A DNA stretch of 64,000 nucleotides from Streptomyces sp. KMM 9044 (GCF_024701375.2 NZ_CP113910.1:3720001-3784000); one strand, 5' to 3'; positions 34,396-44,347 are shown, counted from the stretch's first letter. Notes: generated by a model from the letters alone, not told the origin. Program-made: numbers and translations.

Positions 34396-35336
34396 CCTCG
34401 ACGACAGACATGACGGAGCACCCAGGCGTCGAGGAGATCTCCGACCTCGCCGAGGGACTTCTGTCACCCGCACGGGACACCGCTGTGCGCCGGCACCTGG
34501 ACGAGTGCGAGATCTGCGCGGACGTCCGCGCCTCACTGGCGGAGATCCGGGGGCTGCTCGGCACAATGCCGAGTCCACCCCGTATGCCGGCCGAGACGGC
34601 GAGTCGTATCGATGCCGCGCTCGCCGCAGAGGCACGGCTCCACGCCACAGTGACGGAGCCCCAGATCATCACCGAACCGGTCGGCGCAGAACCGGTCGAC
34701 ACTTCTCCTGCCCTTTCCGACGAAGACCGTGCACATGTTTCACGTGAAACATCGGTACCGCGTGAAACAGCGGCGGCGGCGGACCGCCCCACTGGGCACC
34801 CTCGGCCCTCCAGTACCGGCCCGGGCCGTAAGGGCCGCATGCACCGTGGACGCCGTCGGGCCGCTGTGCTGGGAACGGTGTTCACCGTTGCGGCTCTGGG
34901 ACTCGGCACGGTATTCCTGTCGTCCGAGAACGAGGACTCGGGAGACAGTCGACAGACAGCCGCCGCAGACACCTTCTCCGAGGGAAAGCTGGAGGAGCGG
35001 GTCTCCGCTCTCCTCGCACAGGGCCAGATGCAGACCGCCCCCTCCAACAGCCTGCAGACCTTCGGCCTCGAGTCGGCGCCCGGTTCGGCCACCAGCCCCA
35101 GGGTGCTCAGGTCCGTGGTTCCGGAATGCATTCGCAAGGGGATCGGCCACGATGACGCCGCCCTCGCCACGGAGGAAGGCACCTACAAGGGGCGGGAGGC
35201 CCTGCTGGTGGTGCTTGCCGATCCCTCCGACGACACCCGGGTGACCGCCTACATCGTCGATACCGCCTGTGTCTCCCGTCCCGCCTCCGCCTCCGCGGCG
35301 AGGATTCTGCTGAAGCACTCCTATACACGCGCTTGA
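34392..35336 (+). CDS. Zinc-finger anti-sigma factor, membrane bound
   Basis: 314 residues. The N-terminal anti-sigma domain has the HxxxCxxC motif of the ZAS family (RHLDECEICADV, about residues 34-45). Then comes a disordered linker that carries VSRETSVPRETAAA, encoded by a parS site, a single TM helix (AAVLGTVFTVAALGLGTVFLSS), and an extracytoplasmic domain of about 140 residues. It presumably holds SigM at the membrane and releases it on an envelope or redox signal. The GTG start overlaps the sigM stop. Same direction as trxB-trxA but separated by 192 bp. Confidence 0.9.
   Translation: MTSTTDMTEHPGVEEISDLAEGLLSPARDTAVRRHLDECEICADVRASLAEIRGLLGTMPSPPRMPAETASRIDAALAAEARLHATVTEPQIITEPVGAEPVDTSPALSDEDRAHVSRETSVPRETAAAADRPTGHPRPSSTGPGRKGRMHRGRRRAAVLGTVFTVAALGLGTVFLSSENEDSGDSRQTAAADTFSEGKLEERVSALLAQGQMQTAPSNSLQTFGLESAPGSATSPRVLRSVVPECIRKGIGHDDAALATEEGTYKGREALLVVLADPSDDTRVTAYIVDTACVSRPASASAARILLKHSYTRA
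34737..34750. promoter_or_regulatory. parS centromere site (perfect), inside the anti-sigma gene
   Basis: Exact GTTTCACGTGAAAC within codons for V-S-R-E-T. A degenerate second copy, GTACCGCGTGAAAC at 34755-34768 (three mismatches, codes VPRET), follows in the same reading frame. Confidence 0.92.
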
Positions 35337-35528
35337 CGGCCGACACTTCACCCGCACCCTGTGTGGTGTCCCCTGCCCTGTGCGCCTCCCGTGCCTGCCC
35401 GCGGACCCCGTCCGTGTACTCGGGCACAGCGGGAATGCGCGCCCCGTAGGATCCGTTGAGTGAGGTGAGAGTTCAGACAGAAACTCCCACCGGTCGGATG
35501 ACACAGACCAGAGACGAGGAACCAAGCC

Positions 35529-36497
35529 GTGAGCGACGTCCGTAACGTGATCATCATCGGTTCGGGGCCGGCCGGATATACCGCGGCGCTCTACACCGCC
35601 CGTGCGTCGCTGAAGCCTCTGGTGTTCGAGGGCGCCGTCACCGCCGGTGGCGCGCTGATGAACACGACCGATGTCGAAAACTTCCCAGGTTTCCAGGACG
35701 GCATCATGGGCCCCGAGCTCATGGACAACATGCGCGCCCAGGCAGAACGCTTTGGTGCCGAGCTCATTCCGGACGATGTGGTCTCCGTCGACCTGACCGG
35801 CGAGATCAAGACCGTCACGGACACCGCAGGCACGGTCCACAAGGCGAAGGCCGTCATCGTCACCACTGGCTCGCAGCACCGCAAGCTCGGTCTGCCGAAC
35901 GAGGATGCCCTCTCCGGCCGCGGCGTCTCCTGGTGTGCTACGTGTGACGGCTTCTTCTTCAAGGACCAGGACATCGCCGTCATCGGCGGCGGCGACACCG
36001 CGATGGAGGAGGCCACCTTCCTCTCCCGGTTCGCCAAATCCGTCACGATCGTCCACCGCCGCGACACCCTGCGGGCCTCGAAGGCGATGCAGGAGCGCGC
36101 CATCGCCGACCCGAAGATCTCGTTCGTCTGGGACAGCGAGGTCGCTGAGGTCCAGGGTGACCAGAAACTCTCGGGTCTGAAGCTGCGGAACGTCAAGACC
36201 GGTGAACTTTCGGATCTGGCGGTGACCGGTCTGTTCATCGCTATCGGGCACGACCCTCGCACGGAGCTCTTCAAGAGCCAGCTGGAGCTGGACGCCGAGG
36301 GCTACCTGAAGGTCGAAGCGCCGTCGACACGTACGAACCTCACCGGCGTGTTCGGCGCCGGTGACGTGGTCGACCACACATACCGCCAGGCGATCACCGC
36401 GGCCGGTACGGGCTGTGCCGCCGCGCTCGACGCCGAGAGGTTCCTAGCCGCTCTCTCCGACGAGAAGCAGGCCGAGCCCGAGAAGACCACTGTCTGA
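35529..36497 (+). CDS. trxB: Thioredoxin reductase
   Basis: 322 residues, full length. FAD-binding [20 protein letters not shown] at the start, NADPH-binding [19 protein letters not shown] with HRRD, the redox pair in [11 protein letters not shown], and the C-terminal FAD motif [23 protein letters not shown]. It reduces thioredoxin with NADPH. The thioredoxin gene follows 42 bp later in the same direction. The GTG start lies behind GAGGAACCA. The neighbouring sigM pair suggests disulfide-stress control, but no promoter motif could be confirmed. Confidence 0.97.
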   Translation: MSDVRNVIIIGSGPAGYTAALYTARASLKPLVFEGAVTAGGALMNTTDVENFPGFQDGIMGPELMDNMRAQAERFGAELIPDDVVSVDLTGEIKTVTDTAGTVHKAKAVIVTTGSQHRKLGLPNEDALSGRGVSWCATCDGFFFKDQDIAVIGGGDTAMEEATFLSRFAKSVTIVHRRDTLRASKAMQERAIADPKISFVWDSEVAEVQGDQKLSGLKLRNVKTGELSDLAVTGLFIAIGHDPRTELFKSQLELDAEGYLKVEAPSTRTNLTGVFGAGDVVDHTYRQAITAAGTGCAAALDAERFLAALSDEKQAEPEKTTV

Positions 36498-36539
36498 CCC
36501 CCCACCCGCCCCACGCATCAACCAGTTAAGGAGCCCGCC

Positions 36540-36872
36540 GTGGCCGGCACCCTGAAGAACGTGACGGACGATTCCTTCGACGAGGACGTCCTCAAGAACG
36601 ACAAGCCTGTCCTGGTGGACTTCTGGGCCGCCTGGTGCGGTCCGTGCCGCCAGATCGCTCCTTCCCTCGAGGCAATTGCCTCGGAGTACGGGGACAAGAT
36701 CGAGGTCGTCAAGCTGAACATCGACGAGAACCCGGGTACGGCCGCCAAGTACGGCGTCATGTCCATCCCGACCCTGAACGTCTACCAGGGGGGCGAGGTC
36801 GCCAAGACCATCGTCGGCGCCAAGCCGAAGAACGCGATCGTCCGCGACCTCGAGGACTTCATCGCTGAATGA
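36540..36872 (+). CDS. trxA: Thioredoxin
   Basis: 110 residues with the active site VDFWAAWCGPCRQIAPSLE (WCGPC), cis-Pro in VMSIPTLNVYQGG, and the usual length. GTG start 36540 behind AAGGAG. It passes electrons from TrxB to ribonucleotide reductase and other disulfide proteins. A parS site and a strong terminator lie just past the stop. Confidence 0.97.
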   Translation: MAGTLKNVTDDSFDEDVLKNDKPVLVDFWAAWCGPCRQIAPSLEAIASEYGDKIEVVKLNIDENPGTAAKYGVMSIPTLNVYQGGEVAKTIVGAKPKNAIVRDLEDFIAE

Positions 36873-36899
36873 TCACCGGCCGCCTGACCGGTGGCGCAT

Positions 36900-36913
36900 G
36901 TTTCACGTGAAAC
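36900..36913. promoter_or_regulatory. parS centromere site (perfect)
   Basis: Exact GTTTCACGTGAAAC, intergenic between the convergent trxA and GNAT genes, two bases from the shared terminator. Confidence 0.92.
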
Positions 36914-36914
36914 G

Positions 36915-36947
36915 CGAAGGGCCGCCCCACAGTGGGGCGGCCCTTCG
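36915..36947. terminator. Bidirectional terminator after trxA
   Basis: Perfect 16-base arms (36915-36930 / 36932-36947) around a single A; the real loop will use the innermost pairs. It serves trxA and the convergent acetyltransferase. Confidence 0.88.
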
Positions 36948-36961
36948 TATGACCAGCCCCG

Positions 36962-37579
36962 TCAGAGAGGGCGCAACGCTGGTTCTTTCTGGACAGCTCC
37001 AAGCAGGCGATCCAACGCCATCTCGACATCGTCCTTCCATGAGAGCGTCGTCCGCAGTTCCAGCCTGAGCCGGGGATACGTGGGGTGCTGACGGACCGTC
37101 TTGAATCCCACTGCCAGGAGATGGTCAGCGGGCAGCACGCAGGCCGGCGCCTTCCAGCGCGCGTCACCGAAGGCTTCGATCGCTTTGAACCCACGCCGCA
37201 ACAAGTCCTTCGCCATCGTCTGCACCATCACCCGCCCCAGCCCTTGCCCCTGATAGCCCGGCGCGATGAACGCGGTCATCAACTGCACCGCATCGGGCGA
37301 CACGGGGCTCGTGGGAAAGGCCGTGGCACGCGGTACATAGGCGGGCGGGGCGTAGAGAACGAAACCCACAGGGGTGTCATCCACATAGACGACTCTTCCA
37401 CACGATCCCCAGTCCAGTAGGACAGCAGAGATCCACGACTCCTTCTCGGCCACCGACGTGCCCGCCTTTACCGCTGCCTCACCGCTGACGGGGTTGAGCT
37501 CCCAGAAGACACATGAGCGACAGGCCTGGGGAAGGTCCTGAAGGTTGTCCAGCGTGAGCGGTACGAGCCGACGCCCCAT
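36962..37579 (-). CDS. GNAT family N-acetyltransferase
   Basis: 205 residues. The GNAT core is visible: VVYVDDTPVGFVLYAPP (beta 2-4), LMTAFIAPGYQGQGLGRVMVQTMAKDLLRRG with the Q-x-x-G-x-G/A acetyl-CoA loop, and AIEAFGD. An N-terminal LPQACRSCVFWELNP with two Cys is unusual for the family but conserved in the Streptomyces gene at this site. The substrate is unknown. ATG at 37579; an upstream in-frame ATG would add 20 Arg-rich residues. Nothing else is evident in the 335-bp gap to parB apart from hairpins near its end. Confidence 0.85.
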   Translation of the reverse strand: MGRRLVPLTLDNLQDLPQACRSCVFWELNPVSGEAAVKAGTSVAEKESWISAVLLDWGSCGRVVYVDDTPVGFVLYAPPAYVPRATAFPTSPVSPDAVQLMTAFIAPGYQGQGLGRVMVQTMAKDLLRRGFKAIEAFGDARWKAPACVLPADHLLAVGFKTVRQHPTYPRLRLELRTTLSWKDDVEMALDRLLGAVQKEPALRPL

Positions 37580-37874
37580 GAAGCCTGTGCCCCGCTTCCT
37601 TCGCCTGCTGCGTCGCGGACGGTCCTCAGAGCGTGCCACTCTTTGAGCAGACTGCCGATGAACCCACCGAAGACAGCAACCACCAGCCCTGTTCTCACCA
37701 GTCCAGTGCGGCTCATCATTCTCATGGCCCCTGCCTTGCGCTCAGAGATTCAGAGGTACGGCCGGTGAATCGCTCCGTATATGAATGCATCGTATCCACG
37801 AAGCGATTCCATCGATACCGGCAAAAAGCAAAAGGCGGACCATTATCCGTCACATACCAGACATGATCCGCCTC

Positions 37875-37896
37875 CGGTCAGCTGTTCGGCTGACCG
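37875..37896 (-). terminator. Terminator downstream of parB
   Basis: CGGTCAGC pairs with GCTGACCG around TGTTCG, 18 bases past the parB stop. A second, longer-range repeat (AGGCGGA 37833-37839 / TCCGCCT 37867-37873) follows. Confidence 0.6.
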
Positions 37897-37914
37897 AGCC
37901 GATGCGCCGATGCC

Positions 37915-39018
37915 TCAGGAACCGCTCTCTGCGACGTCGTCGTCCACGAGACTCTTCTGCAGAACCGGCCCCTCATCGGGAGCAAGCGTGCCGAGGATGC
38001 GCTCGAGATCCTCCATGGAGGCGAACTCTACGGTGATCTTTCCCTTCTTCTGCCCCAGGTCGACCTTCACCCGCGTCTCGAAGCGATCCGAGAGACGCGT
38101 AGCCAGATCTGACAGCGCCGGTGACACCAGAGCGCCCGCCCTCGGCCCCTTGGAGCGCGGTGCCCTCTGCGGGCCTGCCCCCATCAGGGTGACGATCTCC
38201 TCGACAGCCCGCACCGAGAGCCCTTCGGCCACGATCCGATGGGCCAGCCTGTCCTGCTCCTCGGAATCCTCGACGGAGAGCAGGGCCCGCGCATGCCCGG
38301 CGGAGAGCACTCCGGCAGCCACCCGGCTCTGGACCCTTGGCGGGAGCTTCAGCAAACGCAGAGTGTTGGACACCTGCGGGCGGGAGCGGCCGATGCGGTC
38401 CGCCAGCTGATCGTGGGTGCAGCTGAAGTCCTTGAGCAACTGGTCGTAAGCAGCTGCCTCTTCCAGCGGGTTCAACTGGGCCCGGTGCAGGTTCTCCAGA
38501 AGGGCGTCCAGAAGGAGCTTCTCGTCCTCCGTGGCCCGCACGATCGCCGGGATGGCTTCGAGCCCCGCCAGGCGGCAGGCTCGCCAGCGACGCTCACCCA
38601 TGATGAGCTCGTAGTGCGCCGGCCCGACCTGCCGTACGACAACGGGCTGGAGGAGGCCGACCTCCTTGATGGACGTGACAAGCTCGGCCAGCGCGTCCTC
38701 GTCGAAGACCGCTCGGGGTTGACGCGGGTTCGGTTTGATGGACTCGAGGGGGATCTCAGCGAAGTGTGCCCCCGGGGGAGGAGACATGAGCGTCTCCGCT
38801 GCGCCCTGGGTCGAGGACTCCTCTGTTTCACGTGAAACAGGAGACAGCCCTGCCAGCTTCGCAGCGGCCACCCCGCGCTCATTCGAGACCACCGGCGAGC
38901 CGGCGGGAGACGCGGGCCCGGCGCCTCCCGTCACGGTCGGGGCGACCATCTTCTCTGTCGGGGCAGCAGGGATCAGTGCACCAAGACCACGACCCAACCC
39001 TCTCCGTCGCTCACTCAC
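37915..39018 (-). CDS. parB: Chromosome partitioning protein ParB (CTP-dependent clamp)
   Basis: 367 residues. The start [16 protein letters not shown] is the ParA-activating tail. A disordered linker follows, including VSRET encoded by a parS. The N-engagement domain has [36 protein letters not shown] and the CTP motif [13 protein letters not shown]; the HTH is [25 protein letters not shown]; the C-terminal dimerisation helix region is [25 protein letters not shown]. It loads at parS sites and spreads around the origin. Its start overlaps the parA stop by four bases. Confidence 0.98.
   Translation of the reverse strand: MSERRRGLGRGLGALIPAAPTEKMVAPTVTGGAGPASPAGSPVVSNERGVAAAKLAGLSPVSRETEESSTQGAAETLMSPPPGAHFAEIPLESIKPNPRQPRAVFDEDALAELVTSIKEVGLLQPVVVRQVGPAHYELIMGERRWRACRLAGLEAIPAIVRATEDEKLLLDALLENLHRAQLNPLEEAAAYDQLLKDFSCTHDQLADRIGRSRPQVSNTLRLLKLPPRVQSRVAAGVLSAGHARALLSVEDSEEQDRLAHRIVAEGLSVRAVEEIVTLMGAGPQRAPRSKGPRAGALVSPALSDLATRLSDRFETRVKVDLGQKKGKITVEFASMEDLERILGTLAPDEGPVLQKSLVDDDVAESGS
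38825..38838. promoter_or_regulatory. parS centromere site (perfect), inside parB
   Basis: Exact GTTTCACGTGAAAC in the linker-coding part of parB, translated as V-S-R-E-T. Confidence 0.92.
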
Positions 39019-40091
39019 TGGACGCCCTCCACCGTGCTCGGATCATTCTGCTGCGCGTCGATGTGCGCGTTCGATGCGTCATAACTGACACCTACGCCCC
39101 TCAACGCAATCTCTCGTGCCGCCTCAAGATAGGAGAGGGCGCCGCTCGATCCAGGATCGTAGGTCAGTACCGTCTGCCCATAGCTCGGTGCCTCCGAGAT
39201 GCGTACGGAGCGGGGAATACTCGTCCGCAGCACCTCTTCACCGAAGTGGCTGCGCACCTCGTCCGCGACCTGGGACGCGAGCCGCGTCCGACCGTCGTAC
39301 ATGGTGAGCAGGATCGTCGATACATGCAGGGAGGGGTTGAGATGCCCCCGCACCAGATCGACATTGCGGAGCAGTTGCCCCAGTCCTTCCAGCGCGTAGT
39401 ACTCGCACTGAATCGGGATCAGAACCTCCTGACCTGCCACCAGCGCATTGACCGTCAGCAGGCCGAGCGACGGAGGGCAGTCGATGAGGACATAGTCCAG
39501 AGGCTGCTCGTAGGCCTGGATCGCACGCTGCAGCCGACTCTCACGTGCCACCAGGGACACCAGCTCGATCTCCGCACCGGCAAGATCGATCGTGGCGGGT
39601 GCGCAGAAAAGACCCTCCACGTCAGGGACCGGCTGGACCACTTCCGCCAGCGGCCTACTCTCGACCAACACGTCGTAGATGGAGGGAACCTCGGCGTGGT
39701 GGTCGATCCCCAGGGCGGTGGATGCGTTGCCCTGAGGGTCGAGGTCGATTACCAGGACCCGAGCGCCGTGGAGTGCGAGCGACGCGGCAAGGTTGACGGT
39801 CGTCGTCGTCTTGCCGACACCACCCTTCTGGTTGGCGACCACCATGAGGCGTGTCTGTTCGGGTCGCGGCAGTCCCTCGCCCGCGCGGCCCAGCGCGTCC
39901 ACCGCCAGCTGGGCAGCACGACCGATGGGAGTGTCGTCCATCGGAGGCGGTGTTTCACGTGAAACATCCGCCCCCATCGATTCGGTACGGGGGCCGGGGA
40001 CCGGGTCGGTCATCGGTCCCGCGATGTTGGCGTCGGACCGCAACGATTCACTCTCCTCGACTTCAGGCTCGCAATGAACAGAGCCTCCCAT
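39015..40091 (-). CDS. parA: Chromosome partitioning ATPase ParA
   Basis: About 358 residues from the ATG at 40091. The deviant Walker A is [23 protein letters not shown], with [18 protein letters not shown] (switch I/Walker A') and [19 protein letters not shown] (Walker B). The N-terminal 85 residues are disordered and contain a parS-encoded VSRET. It binds DNA non-specifically and positions origins through ParB. The start is uncertain: the frame is open up to 40346, and ATGs at 40016 or 39977 are alternatives; none has a strong Shine-Dalgarno. Confidence 0.95.
   Translation of the reverse strand: MGGSVHCEPEVEESESLRSDANIAGPMTDPVPGPRTESMGADVSRETPPPMDDTPIGRAAQLAVDALGRAGEGLPRPEQTRLMVVANQKGGVGKTTTTVNLAASLALHGARVLVIDLDPQGNASTALGIDHHAEVPSIYDVLVESRPLAEVVQPVPDVEGLFCAPATIDLAGAEIELVSLVARESRLQRAIQAYEQPLDYVLIDCPPSLGLLTVNALVAGQEVLIPIQCEYYALEGLGQLLRNVDLVRGHLNPSLHVSTILLTMYDGRTRLASQVADEVRSHFGEEVLRTSIPRSVRISEAPSYGQTVLTYDPGSSGALSYLEAAREIALRGVGVSYDASNAHIDAQQNDPSTVEGVQ
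39952..39965. promoter_or_regulatory. parS centromere site (perfect), inside parA
   Basis: Exact GTTTCACGTGAAAC in the disordered N-terminal coding region of parA, translated as V-S-R-E-T. Confidence 0.92.
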
Positions 40092-40285
40092 GTCTTCGGG
40101 GTCGTGAACCAGTGAGGCCTTACGTTCTGTGGAGAAATCCCCCTCTGTGGACAACTCCGTACCCCCCGAGGGGGATGAACTCTCGTCGGGAACAGGACCC
40201 TCTCCGAGTGAACCGAGAGGCTTACGGTCGCGGGGTTCGGCCGCGGCGCGACCGCGACTGATGATGCCATGCAGCAGGGAGCGAC

Positions 40286-40299
40286 GTTTCACGTGAAAC
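40286..40299. promoter_or_regulatory. parS centromere site (perfect), upstream of parA
   Basis: Exact GTTTCACGTGAAAC in the 344-bp gap between rsmG and parA, where the parAB promoters should lie. ParB bound here could affect parAB transcription; that is inference. No other clear element in this gap. Confidence 0.92.
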
Positions 40300-40435
40300 A
40301 CGATGCACAGCAGCCGGGGCTGCACTGCCGCGACACTCCGGCACACGGAGGTTCGGCAGCTTGTGTGGAGTACGTCTGCCCCCTCAGAGCGTATGCCTGG
40401 CAGTCAGCCGTCCCGCCACAAGACGCGCGTACCCA

Positions 40436-41155
40436 TTATCCGCGCCGGCGCCGTACACGCCCCGTGCGGGCGGCCTTAGCACGCTTCGCCGCGAAGCGCA
40501 CACCTCCGGGGCTTTCCCCGACCTCGACCCGCACTACCGTGGACATCGGAGCCACCACGCCCTCACCCACATGCACGACCGATGTCGCCACCGCGCCGAG
40601 CTTGTTCAGAGCAACGGTCGCGCTTTTCAGCTCCTCCTCGGCAGCATCACCCTTGAGTGCGAGCATCTCTCCGTAGGGCCGCAACAAAGGGATGCCCCAC
40701 GTGGCAAGACGGTCAAGCGGTGCCACAGCCCGTGCGGTCACCACATGCACCGGAGGCAACGTTCCCATGACCTCCTCCGCCCGCCCACGGACGACCGTCA
40801 CGTGATCCAGCCCCAGCAGCTCCACGACTTCGGTCAGGAAGGTGGTACGCCTCAGCAGCGGTTCCAATAGCGTGATCTTGAGGTCCTCCCGGACCAGAGC
40901 CAAAGGAATGCCGGGCAGGCCGGCGCCTGAACCGACATCGCACACCGTCACGCCCTCGGGAACGGCCTCCGAGAGTACCGCGCAGTTCAGCAGATGCCGC
41001 TCCCACAGCCGAGGCACCTCCCGAGGACCGATCAGACCACGCTGCACGCCTGCCTCAGCAAGCAGCTCCGCGTAACGCACCGCGTCCGCAAAGCGATCAC
41101 CGAACACTTCACGAGCCTGCTCGGGCGCGGGGGGAAGCTCTGCTGCCTCCGTCAC
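40436..41155 (-). CDS. rsmG: 16S rRNA (guanine-N7) methyltransferase RsmG (GidB)
   Basis: 239 residues. The SAM-binding Rossmann fold is HLLNCAVLSEAVPEGVTVCDVGSGAGLPGIPLALVRED, with ITLLEPLLRRTTFLTEVVELLGL and VVRGRAEE; the C-terminus is Arg/Lys-rich. It methylates G527 (E. coli numbering) in 16S rRNA; loss gives low-level streptomycin resistance and, in Streptomyces, antibiotic overproduction. GTG start 41155 with GGAAGGACGG upstream. Confidence 0.97.
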   Translation of the reverse strand: MTEAAELPPAPEQAREVFGDRFADAVRYAELLAEAGVQRGLIGPREVPRLWERHLLNCAVLSEAVPEGVTVCDVGSGAGLPGIPLALVREDLKITLLEPLLRRTTFLTEVVELLGLDHVTVVRGRAEEVMGTLPPVHVVTARAVAPLDRLATWGIPLLRPYGEMLALKGDAAEEELKSATVALNKLGAVATSVVHVGEGVVAPMSTVVRVEVGESPGGVRFAAKRAKAARTGRVRRRRG

Positions 41156-41224
41156 AGTGGACCGTCCTTCCGTATGGTGCCGACGCACGGGCCGACACCA
41201 CAGAACTATCAGGCTGACAAAATT

Positions 41225-41253
41225 CGGCCCCGTCTGCGCAACAGACGGGGCCG
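41225..41253 (-). terminator. Terminator between jag and rsmG
   Basis: Twelve-base perfect stem (41225-41236 / 41242-41253) with a five-base loop; on the minus strand it is followed by AATTTTG, a short U-tract. It should end the rpmH-to-jag transcript. Confidence 0.85.
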
Positions 41254-41270
41254 GTGGAACGTGGAACCGC

Positions 41271-41783
41271 TCAGGCGGGAAGCACGACAACGAAGCGCTG
41301 CGGCTCCTCGCCCTCGGACTCACTGCTCAGGCCGGCGGCCTTGACCGCGTCATGCACGACCTTGCGCTCGAACGGCGTCATCGGGTCGAGCTTCACGGGC
41401 TCACCGCTGCTCCTGGCCTCGGCGGACGCCTTCGCGCCGAGCTCGGACAGCTCGGTCCGCTTCTTGGCACGGTATTCCGCGATGTCGAGCATCAGCCGAC
41501 TGCGGTCACCAGTCTCACGGTGCACGGCCAGGCGTGTGAGCTCCTGGAGTGCTTCGAGTACCTCACCGTCACGACCGACCAGCTTCTGCAGGTCACGGCC
41601 GGATGAGTCGCTGATGATCGAGACAGAGGCACGATCGGCCTCGACGTCCATGTCGATGTCACCGTCGAGGTCGGCGATGTCGAGCAGACCCTCCAGATAG
41701 TCCGCTGCGATCTCGCCCTCCTGCTCCAAGCGGGTCAGGGTGTCTGCGCCCTCGGCAGCGGCGGAGGTGGTGCCTTCCGTCAC
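41271..41783 (-). CDS. jag: Jag/KhpB-like KH-R3H RNA-binding protein
   Basis: 170 residues. The KH part has SVSIISDSSGRDLQKLVGRDGEVLEALQELTRLAVHR (GxxG-like GRDG), the R3H part LMLDIAEYRAKKRTELSELGAKASAEA and DPMTPFERKVVHDAVK. The N-terminal Jag domain is absent, as in other actinomycete copies. It lies directly behind yidC, its normal partner, 15 bp apart. GTG start. RNA targets are unknown. Confidence 0.93.
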   Translation of the reverse strand: MTEGTTSAAAEGADTLTRLEQEGEIAADYLEGLLDIADLDGDIDMDVEADRASVSIISDSSGRDLQKLVGRDGEVLEALQELTRLAVHRETGDRSRLMLDIAEYRAKKRTELSELGAKASAEARSSGEPVKLDPMTPFERKVVHDAVKAAGLSSESEGEEPQRFVVVLPA

Positions 41784-41798
41784 GGGATGGACTCCTTC

Positions 41799-43070
41799 TT
41801 ACTTCTTGGACGGGGACTTGGGCCGCTGCGGGCCCTTGCGCTGTCCGGACTGGGCCTTGCTGCGGGTGCTTCCGCCGGGCTTCGCATTGCCCTTCTTGGC
41901 AGCGGCGGGCTTGACGTCGTCGTCCTTGGGTTCCTCGGCCTTGGTCAGCGAGGGGGACTCACCGGCTGCCTTCGCCGCACCCCCCTGGCGCTGGGACTTG
42001 CTCTGCCGCCTGGGCTGCTGCCGCTTGGCAGCCTGGGCCGTGGTCGGGGCACCGTCCTCCGCCTGGGCGACGGCCGTGGCGTCGCTCTTGCCCACCGCGC
42101 CGTCGGTCTGGGCCGCGAGCCCCGCCTTGTTCAGCCCGTTGATGAACTTGCGCTCGTACTCGTTACGGTCCCGGCCCTTGGCGACGATGGCCTTGACGAT
42201 GGCCCGCTCACGGCGGTTACGAGTCTTGCCGTGCCGGGTGAGGGTCTTGGAGAAGCGCTCCAGGTACGCGGCCTGTGCCTTGGAACCCGGCGTCGGGTTG
42301 TTGTGGATGACGTACATCTGCTGGCCCATGGTCCACACGTTGGTGGTCAGCCAGTAGACGAGGACACCGACGGGGAAGTTGATACCGAAGACGGCGAAGA
42401 TGACGGGGAAGACGTACATCAGCATCTTCTGCTGCTGCATGAACGGCGTCTTCACCGTGGTGTCGACGTTCTTCGTCATCAGCTGACGCTGCGTGTAGAA
42501 CTGCGACAGGGACATCAACACGATCATGAGCGCCGTGACGATGCGCACATCGGTCAGGGAGGCGTTGAGGGCCTCGACCTTGTCCGCGTTGTCCGTGAAC
42601 TTCGCCGCGAGCGGGGCGCCGAAAATGTGCGCCTTCTGCGCGCTTTCCAGCAGACGCTCGTTGATCACGCCGACGGTGTCGTTGGACGCGATGCTGTTGA
42701 GCACGTGGTACAGGGCGAAGAAGAACGGTGACTGCGCCAGGATGGGAAGGCACGAGGAGAGCGGGTTGGTGCCCGCATCCTTGTACAGCTTCATCATCTC
42801 TTCGGACTGGCGCTGCTTGTCGTTCTTGTAACGCTCCTGGATCTTCTTCATCTCCGGCTGGAGCGTCTGCATCGCGCGCGTCGCCTTGATCTGCTTCACG
42901 AAGAGCGGGATCAGGCAGATACGGATCAGAATCACCAGGGACACGATGGACAGGCCCCAGGCCCATCCGGTGTCCGGGCCGAAGATGGCCCCGTACACGC
43001 TGTGGAACTGGACGATGACCCAGGAGACAGGTGTCGTGATGAAGCTGAAGAGGCTGGCAATCGTGTCCAC
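41799..43070 (-). CDS. yidC: Membrane protein insertase YidC
   Basis: 423 residues. Helices as in YidC/Oxa1: [45 protein letters not shown] with the hydrophilic-groove Arg, then a cytoplasmic coiled-coil hairpin ([30 protein letters not shown]), and later helices ending [19 protein letters not shown]. The C-terminal 160 residues are Lys/Ala/Gln-rich and cytoplasmic, probably ribosome-contacting. It inserts membrane proteins with or without SecYEG. GTG start 43070, three bases after the yidD stop. Confidence 0.97.
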   Translation of the reverse strand: MDTIASLFSFITTPVSWVIVQFHSVYGAIFGPDTGWAWGLSIVSLVILIRICLIPLFVKQIKATRAMQTLQPEMKKIQERYKNDKQRQSEEMMKLYKDAGTNPLSSCLPILAQSPFFFALYHVLNSIASNDTVGVINERLLESAQKAHIFGAPLAAKFTDNADKVEALNASLTDVRIVTALMIVLMSLSQFYTQRQLMTKNVDTTVKTPFMQQQKMLMYVFPVIFAVFGINFPVGVLVYWLTTNVWTMGQQMYVIHNNPTPGSKAQAAYLERFSKTLTRHGKTRNRRERAIVKAIVAKGRDRNEYERKFINGLNKAGLAAQTDGAVGKSDATAVAQAEDGAPTTAQAAKRQQPRRQSKSQRQGGAAKAAGESPSLTKAEEPKDDDVKPAAAKKGNAKPGGSTRSKAQSGQRKGPQRPKSPSKK

Positions 43071-43073
43071 TAA

Positions 43074-43445
43074 TCATGCTCCTTGGGCATGGGGCGAGGT
43101 CTCTGCGGCCGGACTCGAAGAGCCCGGACTCACAGGAGAGATCCGTCCTTCGGTGGCCGGTTCGGCGGAGGCGGGCCCGCCCTTGCGTGCACGCCAGGCG
43201 TTACGCAGCATTTCGTGCCACCTCGGGCGCTTGCGCGGCGGGACATGGTCCACGCCGCCCAGCGACCACGGATTGCACCGCAGGATGCGCCAGGCCGTGA
43301 GTGCTGCGCCCTTGATGGCACCGTGCCGGTCGATGGCCGTGTAGCCGTAGTGGGAACACGACGGGTAGTACTTGCATACAGGCCCGAGCAGAGGACTGAT
43401 CGTCCACTGATAGAGCTTGATCAGAACCAGCAGCGGGTACTTCAT
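43074..43445 (-). CDS. yidD: Membrane protein insertion efficiency factor YidD
   Basis: 123 residues. The conserved core is [65 protein letters not shown], including all family Cys. A longer, disordered C-terminus follows. It overlaps rnpA by four bases, the standard rpmH-rnpA-yidD-yidC order. Confidence 0.96.
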   Translation of the reverse strand: MKYPLLVLIKLYQWTISPLLGPVCKYYPSCSHYGYTAIDRHGAIKGAALTAWRILRCNPWSLGGVDHVPPRKRPRWHEMLRNAWRARKGGPASAEPATEGRISPVSPGSSSPAAETSPHAQGA

Positions 43446-43813
43446 CGCGCGCCCCCTCCCAGCAACCGCTGAAGAGCGGCATCCAGGTCTTGGGCCAGTT
43501 GTGCATGGTCGGCGTCACCCGCTCCGGGCAGCGCTCGTACGACTACCAGGCTACCGGGGGGCAGCAGGGCGACTCGATCGCGCATCAGGTGGCGAAGCCT
43601 GCGCTTCACCTTGTTCCGCATGACCGCGCCGCCCACCGCCTTGCTTACGACGAAACCCGCACGCGTCGGGGCATCGTTCTCCCCAGGCGCATGCGGGTCC
43701 GTGACACCGCTGCGTAGGTGCACGACGAGGTACCGGCGTCCGGCCCGGCGCCCCCGTCGTACCGCGGTCGCGAAGTCCTCGCGCCGCCTCAGCCGGTTCT
43801 CGGTGGGCAGCAC
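43442..43813 (-). CDS. rnpA: Ribonuclease P protein component
   Basis: 123 residues with [24 protein letters not shown] and the RNR motif region [20 protein letters not shown]. It assists the catalytic RNA in maturing tRNA 5' ends. GTG start; the stop overlaps yidD. Confidence 0.97.
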   Translation of the reverse strand: MLPTENRLRRREDFATAVRRGRRAGRRYLVVHLRSGVTDPHAPGENDAPTRAGFVVSKAVGGAVMRNKVKRRLRHLMRDRVALLPPGSLVVVRALPGAGDADHAQLAQDLDAALQRLLGGGAR

Positions 43814-43834
43814 GACGTCATGACCTGATCAGGA

Positions 43835-43972
43835 TCAGGCGGACAGACGGGTGCGACCCTTGCCACGGCGGGACGCGAGGATCGCGCGGCCGGCACGGGT
43901 GCGCATACGCAGCCGGAAGCCGTGGGTCTTGGCGCGACGACGGTTGTTCGGCTGGAAGGTGCGCTTGCTCAC
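43835..43972 (-). CDS. rpmH: 50S ribosomal protein L34
   Basis: 45 residues, [41 protein letters not shown], the complete L34. GTG start (43970-43972) with GGAG upstream. First gene of the minus-strand train that runs to jag, divergent from dnaA. Confidence 0.98.
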   Translation of the reverse strand: MSKRTFQPNNRRRAKTHGFRLRMRTRAGRAILASRRGKGRTRLSA

Positions 43973-44191
43973 TCGGGGGCTCCAGAAAGAGTTCGTAGAT
44001 TGCGGGGTGCCGTCCTGGCTGTCACCGTGCGCCCACGAGTAGCTCGCGTTACGCCCGAGTGCACCGCTGACCGATCATCTTGCGCGATCTGTGCCCATCG
44101 GAGGCAGGCGGCAGCAGCCATCGACAACTCGACCTCGTCACGGTACGCGCGGCTGCGCCGTCCGGTCAAACCAGCCGTTGCCGGGAGACAC

Positions 44192-44246
44192 TTGTCCACA
44201 GGCTGGGGACAACAACTTGAACCGTACCGGCCGCCCTGACTACCGT
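44192..44246 (+). promoter_or_regulatory. DnaA box and candidate dnaA promoter
   Basis: A perfect TTGTCCACA at 44192-44200 is followed by TTGAAC (44217-44222), an 18-base spacer and TACCGT (44241-44246), a plausible sigma-HrdB-type promoter about 100 bp upstream of dnaA. DnaA bound to the box could repress its own gene, as known in Streptomyces. The rest of the 375-bp gap to rpmH shows no gene. Confidence 0.5.
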
Positions 44247-44347
44247 GGCTGAACTCCGCTTCGTTCCTTTGTCCCTCCAGCACCCCCCTTAGAACCCACC
44301 CCGTCCCTGAACCACACGTTCGAGGGACCTGCGAGAGAGCGTGCCCT

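Noticed and set aside
37468..37725. 85-residue open frame with a hydrophobic start between GNAT and parB
   Set aside because: Its second half overlaps the GNAT gene out of frame and is Ser/Arg-rich; no ribosome site or recognisable family.
40092..40346. 85-residue N-terminal extension of ParA
   Set aside because: It would translate through the upstream parS and lacks a ribosome site; family length favours the start at 40091, though this is not certain.
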